A stretch of DNA of 5,907 bases from assembly GCA_000168735.1 (NCBI GenBank), contig AASF01002116.1:1-5907 (forward strand). The letters run 5' to 3'. Position numbers and translations under genes: made by a program. Source of the stretch: Candidatus Endoriftia persephone str. Hot96_1+Hot96_2. Lineage in GTDB: Bacteria; Pseudomonadota; Gammaproteobacteria; Chromatiales; Chromatiaceae. Positions 1-5,907 of this stretch are shown piece after piece (the first letter of the stretch is position 1; each line of letters begins with the position of its first letter). Below the pieces are notes generated by a model. It did no database searches. It was given only the letters and a program-made list of their open reading frames with translations, and was not told where the DNA came from.

Positions 1-920
1 ATCAGGCCGACGGTGCCGTTGCCGACATCAACACCTTCGTAGAGCTGCTGGGCGGTGCGCATTGTGCGCTGGGTGGTAAAGCCGAGCTTGCGCGACGCCT
101 CCTGCTGCAGGGTGGAGGTGGTGAAGGGCGGGGCCTGGATTGCGGCGGCGCTGTTTCTTTTCGACCTTGACCACCTGCAGGCCATCTGTGCCGGCGGCAA
201 GCAGGGTCGCTTCGGCGGCCTGGGCGCTGGTCTCATCGGTGATGCTGAACTGACTGAGTTTGTCGCCCTGTACGTGGGTCAGTTTGGCGCTGAAGGGGTG
301 TTGATCCTTGCTGGTATCGGCCTCGATAGACCAGTATTCGCGGGCTTTGAAGGCCTCGATCTCCAGCTCGCGCTCGACGATCATGCGCAGTGCCGGGGCT
401 CTGCACACGGCCGGCAGAGAGGCCGCGGCGGATCTTTTTCCACAGCAGTGGTGAGAGATTGAAGCCGACCAGGTAGTCGAGGGCGCGGCGTGCCTGTTGC
501 GCGTCGACCAGCTCCTGGGCTAGCTCCCTGGGGTTGGCTATCGGCTCCTGTACTGGCTTCTTGGTGATCTCGTTGAACACCACCCGGTAGACCGGTTTGT
601 TCTTTAGCTTGCCCTTCTCTTCTGAGCAATTCAGTGAGTTGCCAGGAGATCGCTTCGCCCTCGCGATCTGGATCGGTCGCCAGATAGAGTGCATCGGAGC
701 GCTTCAGCAGCTTTGGCGATCTCCGGCACATGGCGCTCGTTCCTCTCGAGTCACCTGGTACTTCATGGCGAAGTGGTTATTGGGATCGACGGCACCTTCT
801 ATTGGGGACTCACGATCGCGCACATGACCGATAGGAGGCAAGGACTTCAAACCCGCCTTCCCAGATACTGTTTTGATCGTCCCGGCTCTTGGCTGGGGAC
901 TCTCCGATGACTAGGTTCAT
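1..920 (-). CDS. topA: DNA topoisomerase I, N-terminal part, multiply frameshifted
   Basis: Type IA topoisomerase that relaxes negatively supercoiled DNA in the cytoplasm. Joining frames gives about 303 residues of its N-terminal part. It opens with [11 protein letters not shown] (family usually VIVESPAK, so one V-to-G oddity), then the Toprim acidic motif [13 protein letters not shown] near residues 79-91, then [47 protein letters not shown], the RMIVEREL stretch and [19 protein letters not shown]. The window ends at [13 protein letters not shown], a few residues before the catalytic-tyrosine motif (family YMRTDS), so that residue is not visible. Nine apparent +1 insertions lie near 881-883, 871-874, 851-862, 828-830, 740-746, 712-714, 615-624, 395-398 and 130-137; the first three together restore the original frame. 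No true stop is met after correction. The start at 920 places ESPAK at the expected N-terminal distance, but the ribosome binding site is weak. Last visible gene of the dprA-smg-topA run. Identity is certain; whether it is broken in the organism is doubtful. Confidence 0.93.
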
Positions 921-924
921 GAAT

Positions 925-934
925 GGCCTAGGCC
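925..934. repeat. 10-bp perfect palindrome upstream of the topA start
   Basis: GGCCTAGGCC is its own reverse complement and lies 4 bases upstream of the topA start codon, where a Shine-Dalgarno sequence would be expected. No strong purine-rich site is otherwise seen there. In RNA it could only form a very short hairpin; an operator role is conceivable but unsupported. It may be chance in GC-rich DNA. Confidence 0.35.
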
Positions 935-991
935 TGGAGCAGATGCAGGATCCAGCTCCCGCGCTGAGGGCACTGGATGGTTGGATCTTTA

Positions 992-1470
992 TCAGTGGAT
1001 AAAGACGGGGGATTCGTTGTAGACCATATCTTCCATACGGGCGAAGGCGGGCTTCCTGGCCGGGCTGGTTCATCAGCACCAGCAGCACGATCCATTTCAA
1101 CTCCTCCTCGCTGATGAAGGGGGTGTCGAGGGCCAGTGCCCGTTCGATTACCCGCTCGCGGTCCCTCCGGGTTGAGGATCTCATTCTGTTCGAGGAACAT
1201 CAGCAGGCCGCGGGAGTTGGTGTCGAGGCGCGCCTGCTCCTCTTCGGAGAAGATGCGCAGGGAGTGCGCCTTGTGGCTGACGCTCGGTGGCCGGTAGGCG
1301 TGGTCGGCCAGCTCGTCGAGCCAGTCGAAAGTCTTGTCGATCTCGGTGGCGGCAAAGCCGGCCTGGGTCAGCTCGTCGCGAAGAGTATTCTGATCGGTCG
1401 GCGGTGACTGCTCACCATCCATATAGTTTTCGTAGAGGTAGATCAGTATGTCGACCACGTTTTCGTTCAT
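992..1470 (-). CDS. smg: Smg family protein (DUF494), two +1 frameshifts
   Basis: Protein of unknown biochemical function, widely found between dprA and topA in gammaproteobacteria, which is the context here. The start [20 protein letters not shown] matches the family opening (MFDVLMYLFETYI in E. coli). The body shows [30 protein letters not shown] and [14 protein letters not shown]. An extra G near 1163-1168 then shifts the frame to [20 protein letters not shown] and [18 protein letters not shown] second extra base near 1047-1052 gives the ending [17 protein letters not shown] and TGA at 992-994. Removing both bases leaves 477 nt, or 158 aa, against 157 in E. coli, so the two indels are well supported. 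The start is preceded by purine-rich GGAAGAGAGAAG. It lies 34 bp after the dprA stop and is probably cotranscribed with it. The protein is predicted to be cytoplasmic, with no signal peptide. Confidence 0.92.
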
Positions 1471-1482
1471 CTTCTCTCTCTT

Positions 1483-1494
1483 CCGCCGCGGCGG
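1483..1494. repeat. 12-bp GC palindrome between dprA and smg
   Basis: CCGCCGCGGCGG is a perfect palindrome in the 34-bp gap between the dprA stop and the smg start. As RNA it would make a 4-bp GC stem with a CGCG loop. No T-run follows in the direction of transcription, so it is not a classical terminator. It might affect smg translation or mRNA processing, or be chance. Confidence 0.4.
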
Positions 1495-1504
1495 GAGTCA
1501 TTTT

Positions 1505-2626
1505 CTAGTGCGGCAGTAGAGTGCCGCCGGCTGCTGATGATACATATCCTTCCAGCTCAAGCAATAGCAGCATGGAGGAAACCACCTCCGCGGTCAAACC
1601 TGTTTTGGTGATCAATTCATCCGGGGAGGTCGGGTCGTATCCCATGGGCTTCGAGCAGACTATGGTAGTCGTCATCGAGCTGCCAGTGGTGAGAATTGGC
1701 GATGGCCTCCTGGCCGGCGGGCGGTTCAGCGCTGAGGCCAAGCAGTGGTGCGAGTTCGTCGACACAGTCCTGTGCGGTCTCCACCAGTTTGGCGCCCTGT
1801 TTGATCAGTGCATGACAGCCACGGGCCTGTGGGTTGTGGATCGAGCCGGGGATGGCAAACACTTCGCGCCCCTGCTCCAGGGCGGTGCGGGCGGTGATTA
1901 GCGAGCCGCTCTTGGGGGCGGCCTCGACCACCAAGGTGCCGGCGGAGAGGCCGCTGATGATGCGATTGCGGCGTGGGAAGTTCTGAGGCAGGGCGGCGGT
2001 GCCGGGGGGGAACTCGGAGACCAGTACACCCTGCTCGGCGATCTGGCGTGCCAGCTGGCGATGCCGGGCTGGGTAGACCCGGTCGAGACCGGTGCCGCAG
2101 ACCGCCAAGGTAGCTGCCACTGGCGCAGCGCACCGCGATGGGCGGCGCCGTCAATGCCGATGGCCAGTCCGCTGGTGATGGTGATGCCACAGGCGGCAAG
2201 GAACTCGGCGAAACTCTCGGCATTGCGAATGCCGCCGGGGGTGGGGTTGCGACTGCCCACTATGGCCAGCTGCGGGGTGGAGAGCAGCTCCGGGTTGCCA
2301 GTTACGAAGAGCAACGGGGGCGGATCATGGATCGCCTTCAGCAATGGTGGATAAGCTGGCTGGTCAAGCGTGAGCAGCTGGTTGCCGGTGATGGATGCCC
2401 ACTCCAGACAGGCATTCAGGAGTGGGGAATCAGCCTGTTTGAGGGCGGAGATGGCCGCTTCGCCAAGGCCGCACTGACGCAGCGCTGGCGTGTCGGCATG
2501 GAGAATAGCGGCGGGAGAGTCGAACTGCTCCAGCAGCTTGAGAAAGGTGCGCGGGCCAACGCCAGGGGCGAGGCTGACGCGCAGCCACGCAACCGTTTGC
2601 TCCGATAGGACGCTAGCGTCCTCCAT
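1505..2626 (-). CDS. dprA: DNA-processing protein DprA/Smf, two compensating frameshifts
   Basis: DprA binds single-stranded DNA and loads RecA on it during natural transformation; it is cytoplasmic. The start [20 protein letters not shown] leads into a helix-hairpin-helix/SAM-like region ([16 protein letters not shown], about 20-35). The Rossmann-like core follows, with [31 protein letters not shown] (about 122-132) and [17 protein letters not shown] (about 151-167). One base appears to be missing near 2117-2127, after which come [62 protein letters not shown] and LIKQGAKLV. One extra base near 1642-1648 then leads to the C-terminal winged-helix-like region ([33 protein letters not shown]) and TAG at 1505-1507. 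The shifts cancel: 1122 nt, 373 aa, against 374 in E. coli. The ribosome binding site is weak. It starts 31 bp after the corrected LysM stop. Core motifs for DNA and nucleotide-fold binding are present. Identity is secure; the frame breaks are probably sequence errors. Confidence 0.94.
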
Positions 2627-2657
2627 GACTTGCGGCGCTCGTGCCTTGCAGACTGCG

Positions 2658-3716
2658 CTATGTCCTCGGGGGGGCGTACCCAATCGAGTATGTGCAGGGG
2701 TTTGGTGGTATGCATTACCAGTGCGAAGCTGACCTGGCTCAAAGGTGCGGAAGACCATCAGCAGGCCAGCCTTCTCCAGTGGCAGTTTCACGGGGTCTTC
2801 GCCAACGACCGGGCGGACGACGTCGCGGAATCTTCGTCGCCACCCTTGCAAAATCTCCCAGTACATGGCCGGGCTTGAGACCATCACTGGCGCCCTTGTT
2901 GAGCACCACTACGTTGTACTGGCCGATCTGAGAGACGCCGTTGAGCACTGAGATGATGCGGCCTTCGAGGGGGGCTTCGAAGTTCAATGGCTGGAAGCTG
3001 TGCAGTGGCACCCCTTTAGTAACCGGTAGCAGGCGGTCGCCGATTATCGCCTCCATCTTCGAACGCTGTAGCTGGAGCTTGGCCGGGTCGCCACTGCGCA
3101 GCAGTTCGGCGGGGCCGATATAGCTGGCCTCATACCCCAGGATCTTGCCGCTGGCTGGATCCTTGTAAGGCTTGCCGGGGCGTATGACCTCATATTTGCC
3201 GGGGTCCTGCTGCTCGATGGTGCGGGCATAGAAGCTGACACCGGCGCCACCGATAATGTGATCGTCGAGGAAGTGCACGATGTAAGGCGCGCTCTCCATT
3301 TGATCCTTCTCCATCACGTAGGGGCGAGTGAGAAACTGCGCGATGGCGTCGATCGGGATCAGGGGAATAGAGGTATCGAGCGGGGTGGCGCGGATATGAG
3401 GTGAGAGTTTGCCCCTGCCGGGGCGGTCGCGTTCGAGGGTAAGAACCGGGCGGCCGTCTTGATAGGTCAGCAGGATCACGTCGCCGGGGTAGATCAGGTG
3501 CGGGTTGCTGATCTCGGGATTGACATACCAGATGTCGGGCCAGCGCCAGGGGTCGCGCAGGAAACGATCGGCAATATCCCACAGGGTGTCACCCTCCAGC
3601 ACCGTATAGCGGCTGGGATGGTCCTCGTCCAGGGCGATCGGCTCTGCTGCCAGCGCAACGAAGGAAAACAGCAGTCCGAGGAGTATTCCTACGGGTTTGT
3701 GGCTAAAATAAGACAT
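2658..3716 (-). CDS. Secreted LysM peptidoglycan-binding protein, frameshifted near its 3' end
   Basis: Envelope protein of the LysM family often found directly before dprA in gammaproteobacteria; LysM domains bind peptidoglycan, and the rest of the protein has no established activity. Residues 1-23 form a signal peptide (positive start, GILLGLLFSFVALA core, cleavage likely after ALA). LysM spans about 36-84, including YTVLEGDTLWDIADRFLRDP, NPEISNPHLIYPGDVI. A long region follows with no recognised catalytic motif (PYIVHFLDDHIIGGAGVSFY, GKILGYEASYIGPAELLRSG, LEGRIISVLNGVSQIGQYNV). Three apparent extra bases lie near 2820-2865, 2735-2736 and in the seven-G run 2668-2674; skipping them gives VKLPLEKAGLLMVFRTFEQV, SFALVMHTTKPLHILDWVRP and TAG at 2658-2660. 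That is 351 aa, with a family-like C-terminus. A Shine-Dalgarno AGGGA (3723-3727) precedes the start by 6 bases. The first 285 or so codons are uninterrupted. It heads the leftward run. Confidence 0.85.
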
Positions 3717-3794
3717 GTTGATTCCCTATGCGACCAAACAGCGATGTGTCCGCCATCTGCGGAGTTCTTGCCGGAAATTGCCCCCGGATTTCAA

Positions 3795-3804
3795 TATGAT
3801 CATA
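3795..3804. promoter_or_regulatory. Palindrome overlapping a possible leftward -10 box
   Basis: TATGATCATA is a perfect 10-bp palindrome. Read on the minus strand, its TATGAT (3799-3804) is one base away from the TATAAT consensus and lies about 80 bp upstream of the LysM start. No good -35 box is seen at the right spacing. The inverted repeat CGCAAtttcTTGCG is 7 bp away. Together they could be an operator/promoter region for the leftward operon; this is inference, and a 10-mer palindrome can arise by chance in 288 bp. Confidence 0.3.
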
Positions 3805-3811
3805 ATGTTAG

Positions 3812-3825
3812 CGCAATTTCTTGCG
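3812..3825. repeat. Short inverted repeat CGCAA-tttc-TTGCG
   Basis: A perfect 5-bp inverted repeat with a 4-base spacer, just upstream (for leftward transcription) of the possible -10 box at 3799-3804. The size and position would suit a small repressor site, but no regulator can be assigned. Confidence 0.3.
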
Positions 3826-3906
3826 TCGGTTCCATAGCATGCCCGCAAATTACACCCTGTACCGGGCGAAGGGGCTGCGGGGTCGGCAAAGCAAGATGAA
3901 GATCCT

Positions 3907-3940
3907 TTGACTTTCAACATTATTTACCTTCCGCTATATC
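3907..3940 (+). promoter_or_regulatory. Candidate sigma-70-like promoter for def-fmt-rsmB
   Basis: TTGACT (3907-3912) matches the -35 consensus at five of six bases. A possible -10, TATATC (3935-3940), follows, but the spacer is about 22 bp, longer than the ideal 17, so the pair is weak. A start a few bases past 3940 would give a 5' leader of about 60 nt before the def start at 4005. It is the best rightward candidate I see in this AT-richer stretch. Confidence 0.3.
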
Positions 3941-4004
3941 GGCTATTCAAATGACCGCCCGCAAGAGTGAGCGACTGCAGGGCCTGACGACACTGGAACA
4001 ATCC

Positions 4005-4535
4005 ATGGCAATTCTCGACATACTCCACTTCCCCGATTCTAGGCTGCGCAACAAGGCGAAGCCGGTCAGCCAGGTTGACGACGCCATCCGCAAGCTGGTG
4101 GATGACATGTTTGAGACCATGTACGAAGCCCCCGGCATTGGCTTGGCCGCGACCCAGGTGAATGTGGCCAAGCAGATCATCGTCATCGATCTCAGCGAAG
4201 AGAAAAACCAGCCGCTCTGCCTGATCAATCCGGAGATCCTGAGTAAAGAGGGCGAGGAGAAGATGGACGAGGGCTGTCTCTCGGTGCCCGGCATCTACGA
4301 ATCGGTGAAACGTGCCGCACGGATCAGCGTACGAGCGCTCGACCGGGATGGAGCGCCCTTCGAACTGGAGACGGAAGGCCTGTTGGCGGTCTGTATACAG
4401 CATGAGATCGACCATCTGAATGGCAAGCTTTTTGTCGACTATCTCTCCAGCCTGAAGCGTCAGCGCATTCGCAAGCGGCTCGAAAAAGAGAGCCGATTGC
4501 GCAGCACAGACGATGGAGAGCACAAGGTGATCTGA
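4005..4535 (+). CDS. def: Peptide deformylase
   Basis: Metalloenzyme that removes the formyl group from the N-terminal methionine of new proteins at the ribosome exit. 176 aa and intact. All three family motifs are present: GIGLAATQ (44-51), EGCLS (89-93, metal ligand Cys91) and QHEIDHL (132-138, ligands His133 and His137, catalytic Glu134). The N-terminus [20 protein letters not shown] aligns with E. coli [20 protein letters not shown], which supports the ATG at 4005 over the in-frame ATG at 3951; the 18 extra upstream codons look unlike any deformylase. GGAA (3995-3998) lies six bases before this start. The C-terminal tail after [16 protein letters not shown] is short, basic then acidic, as in proteobacterial enzymes. 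It is the first gene of the def-fmt-rsmB set and, unlike its neighbours, has no frameshift. Confidence 0.98.
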   Translation: MAILDILHFPDSRLRNKAKPVSQVDDAIRKLVDDMFETMYEAPGIGLAATQVNVAKQIIVIDLSEEKNQPLCLINPEILSKEGEEKMDEGCLSVPGIYESVKRAARISVRALDRDGAPFELETEGLLAVCIQHEIDHLNGKLFVDYLSSLKRQRIRKRLEKESRLRSTDDGEHKVI

Positions 4536-4549
4536 GTGGTTGAACCCGT

Positions 4550-4609
4550 ATCGGTGTCCGCTCCCCGGCCATCTTCGATCGCCGCCACGAAGATTGCTGA
4601 GACACCGAT
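4550..4609 (+). repeat. Nested inverted repeats in the def-fmt gap
   Basis: Two perfect inverted repeats are nested in the 123-bp gap. The outer arms are ATCGGTGTC (4550-4558) and GACACCGAT (4601-4609), 9 bp. The inner arms are ATCTTCG (4571-4577) and CGAAGAT (4588-4594), 7 bp, with a 10-base loop. Unpaired stretches of 12 and 6 bases separate the stems. The loop bases GCCGCCA (4581-4587) are also fully complementary to TGGCGGC (4632-4638), nine bases before the fmt Shine-Dalgarno, so a pseudoknot or alternative fold is possible. No T-run follows, so it is not a standard intrinsic terminator. It could be an mRNA-processing or translation-control element, or an intergenic repeat; I do not recognise its family. 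Confidence 0.5.
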
Positions 4610-4646
4610 CCCAAACTGTGATTGCGAGAGATGGCGGCCCAGATGC

Positions 4647-4650
4647 AGGA
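4647..4650 (+). promoter_or_regulatory. Ribosome binding site deciding the fmt start
   Basis: AGGA eight bases before the ATG at 4659. It favours this start over the in-frame GTG at 4536, whose extra 41 codons contain no Fmt-like sequence. Confidence 0.6.
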
Positions 4651-4658
4651 AACCCAGG

Positions 4659-5600
4659 ATGAATAAAGCGTTGAAGATCATCTTCGCCGGCACCCCCGAT
4701 TTTGCCGCTGAGGCGCTGCAGGCGTTGCTTGCCAGTGAGCATCAGGTGATCGCCGTCTACACCCAGCCTGACCGCCCGGCAGGGCGCGGCCGCAAACTGG
4801 CGGCCAGCCCCGGTGAAGCAACTGGCGCTGCAGCACAACATTGAGGTGCGCCCAGCCGAAAAGCCTGAAGGCTGAGGCTGATCAGCAGGCGTTGGCGGAG
4901 TTGCAGGCTGATCTGATGGTGGTGGTGGCCTACGGCCTGCTGCTGCCTCAGGCGGTGCTGGATGCGCCGCGACTGGGCTGCATCAATATCCACGCCTCGC
5001 TGCTGCCGCGCTGGCGCGGTGCCGCACCGATCCATGCGCGCTATCCATGCCGGTGATCACGAGTCGGGCGTGACCATCATGCAGATGGAGGCAGTGCTCG
5101 ATACTGGGCCAATGCTGCACATCCTCAAATGTCCGATCACCGCCGAGGAGACCGGCGGCAGTCTGCACGACCGGCTGGCCGAACTGGGCGCACGGGCGTT
5201 GCTCGAGGTGCTGCCTGCGCTGGCCGATGGCAGCGCTGTAGCCGAGCCGCAGGACGATGCCCGTGCGAGCTACGCCAGTAAGCTGACAAAAGAGGAGAGC
5301 CGTATCGACTGGCAGCGTAGTGCCGTTGAAATCGACCGCCAGGTGCGTGCCTTCAACCCCTGGCCGGTGGCTCAGGCCGATTTTGCCGGCAAGGTGATGC
5401 GAATCTGGGAGTCACAGCCGCTGGATGAGCAGAGCGCGCAGCCGACTGGCACTGTCGTCGCCGCTGGCAAGGTAGGCATCGACGTGGCCACCGGTGAGGG
5501 CCTGCTGCGTATCCAAAAGTTGCAGATGCCGGGCAAACGGGCGATGCAGGTGGCCGACTTTCTCAACGCCCACCAGATCGACGGCGTGGTGTTGGGTTGA
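4659..5600 (+). CDS. fmt: Methionyl-tRNA formyltransferase, three +1 frameshifts
   Basis: Transfers a formyl group from 10-formyltetrahydrofolate to methionyl-initiator tRNA; the partner reaction to the deformylase encoded just upstream. The N-terminus [19 protein letters not shown] and [20 protein letters not shown] are typical. The formyltransferase signature reads [20 protein letters not shown]. In corrected numbering the catalytic residues Asn109, His111 and Asp147 (LDTGPML) are all present. The C-terminal domain ([41 protein letters not shown]) completes the protein. Extra bases are inferred at the CCCC run 4808-4811, the CCC run 4851-4853 and near 5034-5041. Without them the gene encodes 312 aa, against 315 in E. 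coli. The stop TGA at 5598-5600 lies two bases before the rsmB start, so the two genes are probably translationally coupled. All the breaks fall between 4808 and 5041, and the 3' 560 bp are uninterrupted. Confidence 0.95.
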
Positions 5601-5602
5601 AG

Positions 5603-5907
5603 ATGCTGGCGACGCAGCGTAAATCGGCAGCTGATCCGCGCCTGATCGCGGCCCGGGTGTTGCGGGATGTACTTAAAGGGCGCTCCCTCTCCGATCTGCT
5701 GCCCGAGCGGCTGAATGGACTCGACGACCCCCGCGACCGAGCCTTGGCTCAAGAGCTTTGCTACGGTGTGATGCGCGGCTATCCACGCCTGCAGGCGCTG
5801 GTTGGCCTGCTGTTGAAAAAGCCGCTTAAGGCGAAGGATCAAGACCTGCAGGCGCTGATCCTGATCGGCCTCTATCAGCTGAGTGAGATGCGTGTCGCTG
5901 CGCATGC
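5603..5907 (+). CDS. rsmB: 16S rRNA m5C967 methyltransferase RsmB, N-terminal part
   Basis: RsmB (Sun/Fmu) methylates C967 of 16S rRNA using S-adenosylmethionine. The 101 codons in the window are uninterrupted and cover most of the NusB-like RNA-binding domain. DPRLIAARVLRDVLKGRSLS, ALAQELCYGVMRGYPRL and ALILIGLYQLSEMRVAAHA align with the E. coli positions SMAAQAVEQVVEQGQSLSN, ALLQELCFGVLRTLSQL and LIMVGLYQLLYTRIPPHA. The methyltransferase domain with its catalytic cysteines lies past the right edge. The ATG at 5603 begins two bases after the fmt stop; an in-frame TTG at 5597 is a less likely alternative. The third gene of the rightward set, as in E. coli (def-fmt-rsmB). Confidence 0.95.
   Translation, partial: MLATQRKSAADPRLIAARVLRDVLKGRSLSDLLPERLNGLDDPRDRALAQELCYGVMRGYPRLQALVGLLLKKPLKAKDQDLQALILIGLYQLSEMRVAAH

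Larger units (their letters stand above)
3717..4004. other. Divergent intergenic region between the LysM gene and def
   Basis: About 288 bp, visibly richer in A and T than the flanking genes, separating the leftward and rightward sets, so promoters for both are expected here. I see no tRNA, other RNA gene or convincing ORF; an open frame at 3726-3920 on the minus strand has no recognisable motifs or family. It holds a 10-bp palindrome TATGATCATA (3795-3804), a 5-bp inverted repeat CGCAA-tttc-TTGCG (3812-3825), and a candidate rightward promoter at 3907-3940. Confidence 0.7.

Noticed and set aside
615..624. Programmed +1 frameshifting in topA
   Set aside because: Breaks occur at nine places in the gene and in four other genes, with no recoding signals; this does not resemble programmed frameshifting.
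3726..3920. A 64-codon minus-strand open frame between the LysM gene and def
   Set aside because: It has no recognisable motif, covers the likely promoter region and ends just before the LysM start; the composition looks non-coding.
3951..4004. An 18-codon N-terminal extension of the deformylase from the ATG at 3951
   Set aside because: The extra residues match no deformylase, and the ATG at 4005 begins exactly at the conserved N-terminus with a GGAA upstream.
4550..4609. Intrinsic terminator after def
   Set aside because: The stems are interrupted and no T-run follows; rightward genes are expected to be cotranscribed.
4536..4658. A GTG directly after the def stop, in frame with fmt, suggesting an extended Fmt or a def-fmt coupling
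   Set aside because: The 41 extra codons have no Fmt similarity and overlap the inverted repeats; the ATG at 4659 has an AGGA at good spacing.
3951..4841. A 305-codon minus-strand open frame opposite def and the start of fmt
   Set aside because: It is the antisense shadow of def, which has all three catalytic motifs; GC-rich coding DNA commonly leaves long antisense frames.
1..5907. Mobile element, CRISPR array, toxin-antitoxin or defence genes
   Set aside because: Every long stretch is accounted for by conserved housekeeping genes in a known order; no transposase, repeat-spacer pattern, integrase or terminal repeats are seen.

Overview
The window reads as a conserved housekeeping locus of a gammaproteobacterium, at roughly 60% GC by eye. 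Two gene sets diverge from an intergenic region at about 3717-4004. Leftwards on the minus strand run a LysM-domain envelope protein, dprA, smg (DUF494) and topA (cut by the left edge). Rightwards on the plus strand run def, fmt and rsmB (cut by the right edge). This dprA-smg-topA / def-fmt-rsmB block is a well-known gammaproteobacterial arrangement. The genus cannot be fixed from the sequence; a Chromatiales-like or sulfur-oxidising symbiont lineage is only a guess.

The striking property is reading-frame breakage. Joining frames by family similarity, I count about 19 single-base frame changes: nine in the 920 bp of topA, two in smg, two in dprA, three in the LysM gene and three in fmt. Eighteen behave as one extra base and one (in dprA) as one missing base, and many sit in or beside short homopolymers. 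def and the visible part of rsmB are intact. After correction every complete gene has the length and motifs expected of its family (LysM protein 351 aa, DprA 373, Smg 158, Def 176, Fmt 312), and no in-frame stop remains. This pattern fits uncorrected sequencing or assembly indels in a draft better than gene decay.

Region by region: 1-920 topA 5' part; 921-991 gap with a 10-bp palindrome; 992-1470 smg; 1471-1504 gap with a 12-bp palindrome; 1505-2626 dprA; 2627-2657 short gap; 2658-3716 LysM gene; 3717-4004 divergent intergenic region with candidate promoter parts and small palindromes; 4005-4535 def; 4536-4658 gap with nested inverted repeats ahead of the fmt ribosome binding site; 4659-5600 fmt; 5603-5907 rsmB 5' part.

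Functionally, the right arm forms and removes the N-formyl group of initiator methionine (Fmt, Def) and methylates 16S rRNA (RsmB). The left arm handles DNA (DprA loads RecA on incoming single strands, TopA relaxes negative supercoils), with Smg of unknown function and a peptidoglycan-binding protein at its head. I see no mobile element, CRISPR array, RNA gene or clearly new system. The non-coding structures, especially that between def and fmt, are the only features not explained by known genes.
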